Assembly: GCF_024347335.1 (NCBI RefSeq) | Contig: NZ_AP025463.1 | Location: 2,046,001 to 2,110,000, forward strand | Reading direction: 5' to 3' | DNA from: Vibrio celticus | GTDB lineage: Bacteria > Pseudomonadota > Gammaproteobacteria > Enterobacterales > Vibrionaceae | DNA length: 64,000 nucleotides | Shown here: piece by piece, positions 47,551 to 56,439 of the stretch | Layout of the letters: every line of letters begins with the position of its first letter | Numbering within the stretch: the first letter of the stretch is position 1 | Program-made: the position numbers and the translations under genes | Notes under the pieces: generated by a model | Database searches by the model: none | What the model saw: the letters and a program-made list of their open reading frames with translations, nothing else | Told to the model about the DNA's origin: nothing

Positions 47551-49083
47551 ATGTTGAATTTATTACTTAAGCCAGGACTACTAGGCTTATCTGAACTGCG
47601 TAAAATCAGCCGTAGCCCTGTGAACCTATCGCTGGATCCTGCAGCAATCCCTGATATTGAAGCGAGCATGCAGGTTGTCGAGCAAGTGATTGCTGAAGAC
47701 CGCACTGTGTATGGCATCAACACGGGTTTTGGCTTACTAGCAAATACCAAAATCGCCCCTGAAGACCTCGAAGTTCTACAGAAAAGTATCGTACTTTCTC
47801 ACGCAGCGGGCATTGGCAAATTTATGTCTGATGAAACCGTGCGTTTGATGATGGTATTGAAGATTAACAGCTTGTCTCGCGGTTACTCGGGTATCCGCCT
47901 CAAAGTGATTAATGCTCTTATCGATCTTGTGAACGCACAGGTTTACCCGTGTGTTCCACAAAAAGGATCAGTAGGCGCATCTGGAGATCTTGCTCCCCTC
48001 GCCCACATGAGTACCGTTTTGCTAGGTGAAGGCCAAGCACGCCACAACGGCAAGCTCATCACTGGCTTAGAAGCAATGCAGATCGCAGGTCTTGAACCAA
48101 TCACACTTGCGCCGAAAGAAGGCTTAGCGCTGTTAAACGGCACACAAGCATCGACTGCCTTTGCATTAGAAGGTCTGTTCGCAGCAGAAGACTTGTTCGC
48201 TTCTGCGACTGTGTGTGGTGCAATGTCTGTTGAAGCCGCACTGGGTAGTCGTCGCCCGTTTGACCCTCGAATTCACCGCGTTCGTGGTCATCGTGGTCAA
48301 ATGGATGCCGCGCTTGCTTATCGCCATATGCTTGATCAAAAGAGTGAGATTGGTGAATCACACACTTGCTGTGAAAAGGTTCAAGACCCTTACTCGCTAC
48401 GTTGTCAGCCTCAAGTGATGGGTGCCTGTTTACAGCAAATTCGTAATTCAGCAGAAACATTAAACTTTGAAGCGAACTCGGTATCGGACAACCCATTGGT
48501 ATTTGCTGAAGACGGCGACATTATTTCAGGTGGTAACTTCCACGCAGAACCTGTGGCAATGGCAGCGGATAACCTAGCACTTGCGATTGCAGAAATTGGT
48601 AGCCTTTCTGAACGAAGAATGGCACTACTGATTGATAGCGCACTAAGCAAACTTCCACCTTTCTTGGTCGATAACGGCGGCGTTAACTCAGGCTTTATGA
48701 TTGCTCAAGTAACGTCTGCTGCTCTGGCAAGCGAGAATAAAACACTGGCACACCCAGCTTCAGTAGACAGCCTTCCAACATCGGCAAACCAAGAAGATCA
48801 TGTATCTATGGCAACCTTTGCGGGTCGTCGACTGCGTGACATGGCAGAAAACACCCGTGGCATCTTGGCTGTTGAATACTTAGCAGCAGCACAAGGCTTG
48901 GATTTTAGAGCACCAAAACTCTCTTCTCCTCGGGTAGAAGAAGCAAAACAGATACTGCGCGAGAAAGTCAGCTTCTACGACAAAGACCGCTACTTCTCAC
49001 CAGATATCGAGCAAGCGAACCTATTGCTCAAATTATCAGTGCACAATCACCTAATGCCTGAAGGTATTCTGTGTAGCTTTTAA
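47551..49083 (+). CDS. hutH: Histidine ammonia-lyase
   Basis: It deaminates histidine to urocanate, the entry step of the pathway. The protein is 510 aa from the chosen start. The Ala-Ser-Gly triad that cyclises into the MIO cofactor is visible at residues 143-145 (GASGDLAPLAH). The conserved SVSDNPL and GGNFHAEPVA are also present. The ATG at 47551 is preceded by GGAGAG. An ATG five codons earlier overlaps the hutU stop, but its ribosome site is weaker. A hairpin terminator follows. Confidence 0.97.
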   Translation: MLNLLLKPGLLGLSELRKISRSPVNLSLDPAAIPDIEASMQVVEQVIAEDRTVYGINTGFGLLANTKIAPEDLEVLQKSIVLSHAAGIGKFMSDETVRLMMVLKINSLSRGYSGIRLKVINALIDLVNAQVYPCVPQKGSVGASGDLAPLAHMSTVLLGEGQARHNGKLITGLEAMQIAGLEPITLAPKEGLALLNGTQASTAFALEGLFAAEDLFASATVCGAMSVEAALGSRRPFDPRIHRVRGHRGQMDAALAYRHMLDQKSEIGESHTCCEKVQDPYSLRCQPQVMGACLQQIRNSAETLNFEANSVSDNPLVFAEDGDIISGGNFHAEPVAMAADNLALAIAEIGSLSERRMALLIDSALSKLPPFLVDNGGVNSGFMIAQVTSAALASENKTLAHPASVDSLPTSANQEDHVSMATFAGRRLRDMAENTRGILAVEYLAAAQGLDFRAPKLSSPRVEEAKQILREKVSFYDKDRYFSPDIEQANLLLKLSVHNHLMPEGILCSF

Positions 49084-49124
49084 GAGAGAAACTATCTGAA
49101 CAACACCCACTAGAGTGTTATATA

Positions 49125-49155
49125 AACAAGGGCTATTGATTAGCCCTTGTTGCAT
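49125..49155 (+). terminator. Terminator of the hut operon
   Basis: The 11-bp stem AACAAGGGCTA/TAGCCCTTGTT has loop TTGAT and only a short T-poor tail, so it may be moderate. Confidence 0.7.
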
Positions 49156-49309
49156 TGAGCAAAAGACCATATCCCCCTTAAAATCGTCACATACCATCCA
49201 ACGTATTTATCTAATCGATTGATATATAAGCAAAGTTAACTGGATAGACCATTAGAGCGAAGTTAGTTAGCTATAATCCACCCCAGATTTGATGACTAAT
49301 AGCGATACT

Positions 49310-50035
49310 ATGTTTCTGACACCTTACTTTTCTACTGAAGACAATCAATTTCAATTCACTCGTGAACAAGCTAGCCACTTTGCTAAAAAAGTAGCCGCTG
49401 ACTTCAACCCAATTCACGATGAAGACAACAAGCGCTTCTGCGTGCCTGGCGACCTTTTGTTTGCAGTTCTTCTGCAGAAAGAAGGCATCAGCCAAAAAAT
49501 GCGTTTTGATTTTTCAGGTATGGTTGGTAACGGTATTGCGCTAAGCGTTGACAACAAATGTGAGAAAGAAAGCTCATTGGTTGACGAGAAAGGCAAAGAG
49601 TACCTACACATGTCTTGTGAAGGTGAAAAGAGCCACGACCAAGCATTCATCGAGCACGTAGTAACAAACTACGTTAAGTTCTCTGGCATGAACTTCCCAC
49701 ACATCATGGTTCCTCTTATGGAAGAACAACAAATGATGATCAACTGTCAACGTCCTCTTGTGATTTACGAGAGCATGGAAGTTGAATTTACTCGCCTAGA
49801 CCTGTCTCACCCAGAAGTTGAATTCTCTGGCGCGACTTTTGATGTTGAAGGCAAACGTGGCATCGTGACCCTGAACTTCGATTTCAAAGAAGACGGCGAA
49901 GTAGTAGGTAAAGGCGTGAAGCGCATGGTAGCAAGTGGCCTTAAGCCATACGACCAAGCTTCTGTAGACGACCTAGTAAACCGCTTCAACGAGCGCAAAG
50001 AAATGTTTCTAGCTCAGTTCGCAGCCGCTGCTTAA
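49310..50035 (+). CDS. DUF3581 domain-containing protein
   Basis: This 241-aa protein, beginning MFLTPYFSTED, matches the conserved Vibrio/Gammaproteobacteria DUF3581 family as I recall it. The segment FAKKVAADFNPIHDEDNKRF resembles the start of hot-dog-fold dehydratases (MaoC-like HDNPIHxD motif). A lipid or acyl-CoA related role is therefore conceivable, but unproven. No ribosome site decides the start; TTG 49289 and ATG 49292 lie just upstream in frame. It is a monogenic unit with a strong terminator. Confidence 0.8.
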   Translation: MFLTPYFSTEDNQFQFTREQASHFAKKVAADFNPIHDEDNKRFCVPGDLLFAVLLQKEGISQKMRFDFSGMVGNGIALSVDNKCEKESSLVDEKGKEYLHMSCEGEKSHDQAFIEHVVTNYVKFSGMNFPHIMVPLMEEQQMMINCQRPLVIYESMEVEFTRLDLSHPEVEFSGATFDVEGKRGIVTLNFDFKEDGEVVGKGVKRMVASGLKPYDQASVDDLVNRFNERKEMFLAQFAAAA

Positions 50036-50057
50036 TCAGCTCTAGAACAAGATCAAT

Positions 50058-50096
50058 AAAGCCCAGCTTGATAATCTCAAGCTGGGCTTTTTTATT
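50058..50096 (+). terminator. Strong terminator after the DUF3581 gene
   Basis: The 11-bp GC-rich stem GCCCAGCTTGA/TCAAGCTGGGC is flanked by AAA and TTTTTTATTT. It lies between convergent genes. Confidence 0.92.
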
Positions 50097-50135
50097 TCGA
50101 TTACTAAGCCATTAAAGCCTGCTCTCAAATCATCA

Positions 50136-50597
50136 CTAAATCCAGCGCCTAACCTTTTGTTTGTAATCAACATATTCCGCACCGAACAATTGCTCTAGGG
50201 CGCGTTCTTCTGGCTTAATTTGGAACTGGTTCATGTAGATAACGAAGCCAAAGCTGAGTAATACACTAAAGATATTCTGGAAGAAGTAACCAAAGCAAAA
50301 TAGCAGGATGAACAACCCTAAGTACATTGGGTTTCGCGTGTAGCCAAAAATTCCACTGTCCACGACGGCTGAAGCGGTTTCGACTTTGATCGGGTTAACG
50401 GTGGTTTTCTGTTTTCGAAATTCCAATATCCCTGATACTCCAATCACACCACTCAATGTGACCCCGATACCTAACACAATCATTCCATAAGGTAATGCCA
50501 GTGTCCCTTGGCTCAACTGTTGAGCGCAGAAGTATGATGCTACGAATACAATAATGAACAGTGCAACTGGTGGTACTTTTAATTCTAGAAATTTCAT
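50136..50597 (-). CDS. Membrane methyltransferase-like protein (isoprenylcysteine methyltransferase fold)
   Basis: This protein of about 153 aa has four hydrophobic segments. The C-terminal signature FGYTRNPMYLGLFILLF, followed by EERALEQLFGAEYVDYKQKVRRWI, is typical of the ICMT/PEMT-like family that binds SAM at the membrane. The natural substrate in bacteria is unknown. The start at 50597 (MKFLELKV) has AAGGA upstream. It lies 40 bp after the ydiJ-side terminator and is probably a separate transcript. Confidence 0.82.
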   Translation of the reverse strand: MKFLELKVPPVALFIIVFVASYFCAQQLSQGTLALPYGMIVLGIGVTLSGVIGVSGILEFRKQKTTVNPIKVETASAVVDSGIFGYTRNPMYLGLFILLFCFGYFFQNIFSVLLSFGFVIYMNQFQIKPEERALEQLFGAEYVDYKQKVRRWI

Positions 50598-50630
50598 ACT
50601 TTTCCTTATTAACATTCCTTTGTTAGTTTA

Positions 50631-50656
50631 GAAAAAAGCCCAGCAATTGCTGGGCT
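50631..50656 (-). terminator. Terminator of the ydiJ-type gene
   Basis: The perfect 20-bp palindrome AGCCCAGCAATTGCTGGGCT is followed on the minus strand by TTTTTT. It lies directly after the stop of the FAD/Fe-S protein. Confidence 0.88.
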
Positions 50657-50663
50657 AAATGTA

Positions 50664-53600
50664 TTAGAGAATTTTTGCTAGCGCCTGTAATGGATGAGCA
50701 AGCTTCTCACCTTCAAAACGCTTCACTTGGCTGCGGCAAGAATAGCCCGTCACCAAGCAACGATCTTTTGGTAAGTCCTGCATTTGAGGCTTCCAGCTTA
50801 AACCATATATGTCTTTCGACATTTGTAGCTTATCGACTTCGTGGCCGAAAGTTCCCGCCATACCACAACAGCCGACAGGAACGCTGGTTAACGCCGCGCC
50901 AAAGTGTTTGAAGATAGTACCCCACTCTTTTTCAGCGTTCGGCATTTTGGTTTTCTCAGTACAGTGAGCAAACAAGTACCACATATCTTCACTTGCTGAG
51001 CGTGCTTCGAACTCACCTAGCGATGGCATTAACCATTCATGCACAGTAAGTACATCAAAGTCGCCGCGCTTGTCACCTAAGATCTCGACGTATTCATCGC
51101 GGTAACAAAGCACAAGAGCAGGATCAACACCGACCAAAGGAATTCCGATATCCGCCACCATCGACAAGAAATCCGAAGTCGATTTCGCCTCACGTGCAAA
51201 ACGATTTAAGAAGCCCTTGATGTGCAACGCTTTACCATTCGGTTTGAACGGCAGCAGTACCGGAGTTTTGCCAAGTTTTTGAGCCAGAGTGACGAAATCT
51301 TCAATCACCTCGGCATCATAGAAGCTGGTAAACGGGTCTTGAACGATCAGCACATGCTGTTTCTTCTGTTCAGAAGACAAGCCTTCTAAATACTGTAAAT
51401 CGAAGAGTTGCAGCTCTTTACTCGCTAGACGATTTTTGAGCGTAGGCACCGACATCAATGGTGCATCAACATAACCGACCGTTTTAGCTGTTGCCGTTTG
51501 GATCCACTTTTGACCCAATGCAGCGTTGACTACTTTTGGCGCTTTCGCCATCAGCGGCAGCATGGTTTCAATGTTGGCAACTAGATAATCTTTTGCAGGG
51601 CGCTGGTAACGCGAGTAGTAGATGTTCAAGAATCGAGAACGGAAACTTGGTACATCGACTTTGATCGGACATTGACTCGCACACGCTTTACACGCCAAAC
51701 AACCGTTCATCGCCTCATGAACTTCATGCGAGAAATCGTACTCATGGCGTTTGTTCATCGTATTGCGAACACGCTCAATCATAGTCTTAACGGGTGTGTT
51801 GTCTTTCAACGCTTCTTGCTCAAGGTCGAGAATATCAACGCCTTGTTCAGTCAGTTGACGCAACCACTCTCTTACCAAGCCTGCGCGGCCTTTGGGTGAG
51901 TGACGTCGGTCAGCCGTAACTTTCATTGAAGGACACATTGGCGAGCTAGTATCGTAGTTGAAACACAAGCCGTTACCGTTACATTCCATTGCTTGCTTGA
52001 AGCTGTCACGCACTTGTACGTCGATCTGACGGTCGTAGAAACCACGCTTGGTATCGGTGACTTTCACCAATTCAGCGTCACTTTCTAAAGGCGTACAGAT
52101 CTTGCCTGGGTTCATCTTGTTGTGCGGGTCGAATGCTGCTTTAACACGTCTTAATTCGGTAAACAGCTCTTCACCAAAGAAGTCTGGGCCATACTCCGAA
52201 CGGAAGCCTTTACCGTGTTCACCCCACATTAAGCCGCCGTATTTCGCCACCAGCTTAACCACTTCATCAGAGACTTCATGCATCAAGGCTTCTTGCATAG
52301 GGTCACACAAATCTAAAGCTGGACGAACGTGTAATACGCCTGCATCCACGTGACCAAACATGCCATAGTTCAACTCTTTTGAATCGAGTAACACTCTAAA
52401 TTCAGAGATAAAGTCCGCGAGGTTTTCCGGTGGTACACAAGTATCTTCAGCAAAAGCGACGGGCTTAGCTCGGCCTTTCGCCGCACCTAACAGACCCACC
52501 GCTTTCTTACGCATATTGTAGATTCGGCCAATGCTCGCCAAGTCGCTACACACTTGGAAACCAATCACCCCGGCTTCTTCGCTTTCAACCATGGTTTCAA
52601 GGCGTGCAGTCAGCGCTTGAACTTGCTGTTCAACTTCTGCTTCATCTTGGCCTGCAAACTCAACCATGTTGATGCCAAGCATCTCTTTATTAGGAACATC
52701 AGTCAGCAGGTCGCTCACGGTGTGCCAAACGATGTCTTGCTTCGCTAGGTTCAATACTCTTGAATCCACCGTTTCAACAGATAGGGCTTTCGCTTCCACC
52801 ATGAACGGCGCATTACGCAACGCAGAATCAAACGTGTTGTATTTCACGTTAACCAGTGTGCGCGCTTTTGGAATCTTGGTTAGGTTTAACTTTGCTTCTG
52901 TGATGAATGCTAACGAGCCTTCAGCGCCACATAGAACGCGAGTCAGGTCAAAGCTGTCATCTTGTTCGTTGATTGCATTCTTTAGGTCATAGCCTGTTAA
53001 GAAGCGATTCAGCGGAGGGAATTTATCTAAGATTTGAGCGCGTTTGTCTCGACAAACCGCCTCTGTCACCGCAAGTGCATGGTGAGCCAATTCACCCTCA
53101 ACAGGTAAGCCGTGTGATAAATCAGATTCTAGACATGAACCATCTGCGAACACCGCTTGCAGCGACAATACATGGTCTGAGGTTTTACCGTACTTCAATG
53201 ACCCTTGACCCGAAGCATCGGTATTGATCATACCACCCAAGGTTGCTCGGTTACTGGTAGAAAGATCTGGAGAGAAAAAGTAACCATAAGGGCGAACAGC
53301 GTCGTTCAATTGATCTTTAACGACACCAGACTGAACTCTTACCCAGCCTTCTTTCTCGTTAATCTCAAGAACCTTATTCATGTATCGCGACAGGTCAACC
53401 ACGACACCTTTTGTTAAAGATTGTCCGTTGGTTCCGGTACCGCCGCCACGAGGGGAAAAAGTCACGCGTTCGTAAGCGGATTTAGAAACCACTTTACCGA
53501 TAAGCACAACATCTTGCGTTGTTTTAGGAAGGATGACCGCCTGCGGCAATTGCTGATAGACACTGTTATCAGTCGCCACAGCCAAACGGCTAGAATATTG

Positions 53601-53699
53601 AGATTCAATGTCGCCAGTAAAGCCCGCTGTTTTTAGTTCATCTAAAAAGCGTACGACAACTGGATCGACATCTGCATTGAGTTGAAGTCTTGGTAACAT
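50664..53699 (-). CDS. ydiJ: FAD-binding and Fe-S dehydrogenase, YdiJ type (probable D-2-hydroxyacid dehydrogenase)
   Basis: The 1,011-aa protein fuses an FAD-binding PCMH domain (SPRGGGTGTNGQ, ~83), an FAD-oxidase C domain (HVDAGVLHVRP), a ferredoxin-like region and a C-terminal CCG-type domain. The ferredoxin-like region has CLACKACASQCP (~665) and a preceding CNGNGLCF cluster. The CCG-type domain carries VGCCGMAGTFGHE (~941). This is the layout of E. coli YdiJ and related D-lactate or D-2-hydroxyglutarate dehydrogenases, which feed electrons to the quinone pool; the exact substrate is inferred only. The ribosome site AGGAAG precedes the ATG. It is divergent from the DUF3334 gene. Confidence 0.9.
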   Translation of the reverse strand: MLPRLQLNADVDPVVVRFLDELKTAGFTGDIESQYSSRLAVATDNSVYQQLPQAVILPKTTQDVVLIGKVVSKSAYERVTFSPRGGGTGTNGQSLTKGVVVDLSRYMNKVLEINEKEGWVRVQSGVVKDQLNDAVRPYGYFFSPDLSTSNRATLGGMINTDASGQGSLKYGKTSDHVLSLQAVFADGSCLESDLSHGLPVEGELAHHALAVTEAVCRDKRAQILDKFPPLNRFLTGYDLKNAINEQDDSFDLTRVLCGAEGSLAFITEAKLNLTKIPKARTLVNVKYNTFDSALRNAPFMVEAKALSVETVDSRVLNLAKQDIVWHTVSDLLTDVPNKEMLGINMVEFAGQDEAEVEQQVQALTARLETMVESEEAGVIGFQVCSDLASIGRIYNMRKKAVGLLGAAKGRAKPVAFAEDTCVPPENLADFISEFRVLLDSKELNYGMFGHVDAGVLHVRPALDLCDPMQEALMHEVSDEVVKLVAKYGGLMWGEHGKGFRSEYGPDFFGEELFTELRRVKAAFDPHNKMNPGKICTPLESDAELVKVTDTKRGFYDRQIDVQVRDSFKQAMECNGNGLCFNYDTSSPMCPSMKVTADRRHSPKGRAGLVREWLRQLTEQGVDILDLEQEALKDNTPVKTMIERVRNTMNKRHEYDFSHEVHEAMNGCLACKACASQCPIKVDVPSFRSRFLNIYYSRYQRPAKDYLVANIETMLPLMAKAPKVVNAALGQKWIQTATAKTVGYVDAPLMSVPTLKNRLASKELQLFDLQYLEGLSSEQKKQHVLIVQDPFTSFYDAEVIEDFVTLAQKLGKTPVLLPFKPNGKALHIKGFLNRFAREAKSTSDFLSMVADIGIPLVGVDPALVLCYRDEYVEILGDKRGDFDVLTVHEWLMPSLGEFEARSASEDMWYLFAHCTEKTKMPNAEKEWGTIFKHFGAALTSVPVGCCGMAGTFGHEVDKLQMSKDIYGLSWKPQMQDLPKDRCLVTGYSCRSQVKRFEGEKLAHPLQALAKIL

Positions 53700-53921
53700 T
53701 TGCTTCCTGCCCCTACTTCGCTGATCCTATCAGCATTGGGTTATCTGAGATTTTTAATAATTTTCTTTGAATTTCGTCACTTTACTACTATTAAGATCAT
53801 ATAAAAAGGTGATCAAATCAGAATCTCAGTGCAAGAATGGAGAAATAGTCACTTTCGTCTTAATTCAGTAGCAATATACTGAATAACATTTTGTTTAAGA
53901 CATCTCCACGAGCACATCACA

Positions 53922-54605
53922 ATGAAAAAAAACAAAACAGTCACAACTGAAGATATCCTTCTTAAACTATGCCAATCAGTCTCAAGCGTACTGACTTCAG
54001 CGACGGCTTCTCAGGTGTCCTATTCAGCCATGGTTCAAAAGATCAACAAGACAAGCCTAAAGCCAGATTTTGGTTGCTTCGTTCTGTTTGACGGCGGCTT
54101 TTCTGGTCTTGTTGTTATCAATTTTACGTCCAAAGCAGCGCTAGAGATCTACACCAATTACATGCGTAATATGGGCATGCCTGAAAACGAGCTTGCTGTG
54201 CTTCATACTTCAGACGAAGTGGGCGATGTATTAGGTGAGTTGATGAACCAATTGGTTGGCGATTTCACCAACAAAATCCGCAAAGAGCTGCAAACCAACA
54301 TCACACAAAACCAACCGAAAATGCTGGCTCTGAACAAGCAAGTTAACCTTTCTGTTGATACTAATCTCGATCGTCCACAAGCTCGTCGTGTGACCTTCTC
54401 TACCGCTAATAACAACATCTTCTACCTTGAGCTTGCGATGGATAAGACTGAATTCATTCAATTGGAAGAATTTGAAATAGCAGAAGACGAATGTCCAGAC
54501 AGCATTCTTGAAGCGACTCAGAAAAAAATGCAAGAAGCGAACAAGCCAGCTCAAAGCTCAGGCAATGATTCTGCAGCAGATCTACTCGATGAACTGGGTA
54601 TCTAG
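53922..54605 (+). CDS. DUF3334 protein with CheX/CheC-like region
   Basis: This 227-aa cytoplasmic protein belongs to what I recall as DUF3334 of Vibrio. The central segment TSDEVGDVLGELMNQLVGDF has the spacing of the E-x3-N helix of CheC/CheX/FliY CheY-P phosphatases. FVLFDGGFSGLVVINF resembles the beta strand before it. The C-terminus is an acidic, Gln/Ser-rich tail ending LLDELGI. A role in chemotaxis or response-regulator dephosphorylation is inference. Its own terminator follows. Confidence 0.75.
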   Translation: MKKNKTVTTEDILLKLCQSVSSVLTSATASQVSYSAMVQKINKTSLKPDFGCFVLFDGGFSGLVVINFTSKAALEIYTNYMRNMGMPENELAVLHTSDEVGDVLGELMNQLVGDFTNKIRKELQTNITQNQPKMLALNKQVNLSVDTNLDRPQARRVTFSTANNNIFYLELAMDKTEFIQLEEFEIAEDECPDSILEATQKKMQEANKPAQSSGNDSAADLLDELGI

Positions 54606-54644
54606 TTTGCGAATGCTCTAATCACTCTAAAAAATCTTGTCACT

Positions 54645-54682
54645 AACGCCATCAATACGCTTGATGGCGTTTTTGTTTTTTT
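54645..54682 (+). terminator. Terminator of the DUF3334 gene
   Basis: The 11-bp stem AACGCCATCAA/TTGATGGCGTT is followed by TTTGTTTTTTTT. Confidence 0.92.
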
Positions 54683-54813
54683 TGCTAAGTCGCTCATGCA
54701 GTCCAATGTTCACCGCCTCACTTGTTCATCAAACCAGTTTTGCCTTTCTGTTACCCGCGAAAACATGTAAAATGTTGGACTTTTAAAAATTTGTGGTACT
54801 GATTAAATTGTCG

Positions 54814-55503
54814 ATGGATAAGAAAAAAGCCCTAAAGAAAATTGCCAAGTGTCTTGAGCTTGGAAATTCTGCGAACGTCAATGAAGCTGCCAATGCGATA
54901 AAAATGGCGCATAACTTGATGCTGAAATATGGTCTCGAAAAAGACGATATTGAATTTATCAAGATGGGGAAAACTCAGTCCAGTCACCTGTTACCTGCAA
55001 ATATCAGTTCTACACTGCTGCGTGTTATTCGCGGTATCAACACCAAATTTGGCGTAGAAGCCGTTTTGCTGAATCACAAAGGCCTCAAGCGTGTTGAGTT
55101 CATTGGTGAAGCCGACCGCGCGATCTTCGCAGCCTTCGCTTTCGATATCATTTATCGTGAACTGAATGAGCACACAGGCCAATTCAGAAATAGCTTTGCT
55201 GGCTCTGGCACAGGGTCATTAGAAGTGACACGCCGTGTGAACTCGTTTGTTTCAGGCTGGGTTGAAGGGGCACTTGAAAAGCTACCAACCATTACTCCAG
55301 ACGACGAGTCGAACAACAAGATCAATAACTACATTGATAAAGAATTCAAAAATATCGACCGTGAAACGTTCAAACAGCAACTGAGGGAAGCGATGAAAAA
55401 CCTCACCGCCGATTATGAAGTTGGTTTGAAGAAAGGTCGTAAATTGTCTGTTAACCGACCAGTTGGCGGTACCCAGGCAGCTAAAAAGATAACTAAATCA
55501 TAG
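54814..55503 (+). CDS. DUF2786 domain-containing protein
   Basis: The ~229-aa protein begins MDKKKALKKIAKCLELG, and EAANAIKMAHNLMLKYGL is the DUF2786 N-terminal helix pair (~residues 5-45). The middle part has the conserved FIGEADRAIFAAFAF and the tail is basic (KKGRKLSVNRP). No catalytic motif is recognised. DUF2786 proteins are found in phages and chromosomes, sometimes near nucleic-acid genes. The ATG at 54814 is preferred over an upstream GTG at 54793, but no ribosome site supports either strongly. Confidence 0.8.
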   Translation: MDKKKALKKIAKCLELGNSANVNEAANAIKMAHNLMLKYGLEKDDIEFIKMGKTQSSHLLPANISSTLLRVIRGINTKFGVEAVLLNHKGLKRVEFIGEADRAIFAAFAFDIIYRELNEHTGQFRNSFAGSGTGSLEVTRRVNSFVSGWVEGALEKLPTITPDDESNNKINNYIDKEFKNIDRETFKQQLREAMKNLTADYEVGLKKGRKLSVNRPVGGTQAAKKITKS

Positions 55504-55616
55504 AGCCACTTTACATTGCTTCGACGTATTGATAAAAACCATCAATAAGATTTACAGGACTATGTTTGTCACTCGAATTCATTCGTTTGACAGAAGTACA
55601 TGATGGAGAAAATACG

Positions 55617-56282
55617 TTGAAAAAAATCACACTAGCCCTAGCGCTTACTATCGCTTTAACGGGTTGTCAGGCAACTCAACGCCAAAACGCGACAACTGGC
55701 GAATCTGAGACTAACTCTGCAACTCAAGGCGCTCTAATTGGTGCACTCGCTGGTGCCGTTGCTGGTGCTGCAACTGGTGACTCTAAAGACCGTGGTAAAC
55801 GTGCACTTATTGGTGCTGCCGGTGGCGCCGCTGTTGGTGGTGGTATTGGCTACTACTTTGACCGACAAGAAGCAGCCCTCCGTGAAGAGCTAATGAATTC
55901 AGGCGTTCAAGTTGAACGTGTCGGTGAAAACCAACTTCTACTTCGCCTAGAAAACGGCATCGGTTTTGATTCTGGCTCGTACGCTTTGGAATCAAGCATT
56001 CACAACACCCTTCGCGGCGTGGCTCGCATCCTCGTTGAATACCCAGACACTAGCCTAGTGATTGAAGGTCATACTGACAGCACTGGCAGCGAATCGACGA
56101 ACCAAATCCTTTCTGAGCGTCGTGCTGAATCTGTTCGTGCATTCTTGATCTCTCAAGACGTTGCTGCAGGTCGTGCAATTGCTCGTGGTAACGGTGAGCG
56201 TTACCCTCTGTGTGACAACAACACCTCTCAAGGTCGTGCTTGTAACCGTCGCGTAGAAATTCAAATCTTGCCGCTTAAGTAG
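55617..56282 (+). CDS. Glycine-zipper OmpA-family lipoprotein
   Basis: The 221-aa protein starts at a TTG preceded by GGAGA and has a lipoprotein signal ending in LTG-Cys17. A glycine-zipper segment (~40-85, GALIGALAGAVAGAATG and GAAGGAAVGGGIGYY) is followed by an OmpA C-terminal domain. That domain has the peptidoglycan-binding pattern IEGHTDSTGS and LSERRAESVRAFL. It is therefore likely an outer-membrane-anchored protein that grips peptidoglycan, similar to YiaD or Pal. A longer frame from 55566 would bury the signal peptide, so it was not chosen. Confidence 0.9.
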   Translation: MKKITLALALTIALTGCQATQRQNATTGESETNSATQGALIGALAGAVAGAATGDSKDRGKRALIGAAGGAAVGGGIGYYFDRQEAALREELMNSGVQVERVGENQLLLRLENGIGFDSGSYALESSIHNTLRGVARILVEYPDTSLVIEGHTDSTGSESTNQILSERRAESVRAFLISQDVAAGRAIARGNGERYPLCDNNTSQGRACNRRVEIQILPLK

Positions 56283-56289
56283 CACGATT

Positions 56290-56425
56290 AAAGCCCAGTC
56301 CGTCTTTATCTATTGAAATAACCTCTATATAGTTGATTATCAGTTATGTTACTCATTTAACGTGATAATAATAATCAACGACCATAAAGCGTATTCATAC
56401 TGACATATCGATTCTGGGCTTTTTT
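56290..56425 (+). other. Large nested inverted repeat ending in a T tract
   Basis: Three successive arms pair from outside in: AAAGCCCAG (56290-56298) with CTGGGCTTT (56414-56422); CTTTAT (56304-56309) with ATAAAG (56384-56389); GTTGATTAT (56332-56340) with ATAATCAAC (56371-56379). Six T residues (56420-56425) follow the outer arm. It could be a very large terminator for the OmpA-like gene, or a small structured RNA. Confidence 0.55.
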
Positions 56426-56439
56426 ACGAGACTTATCTT

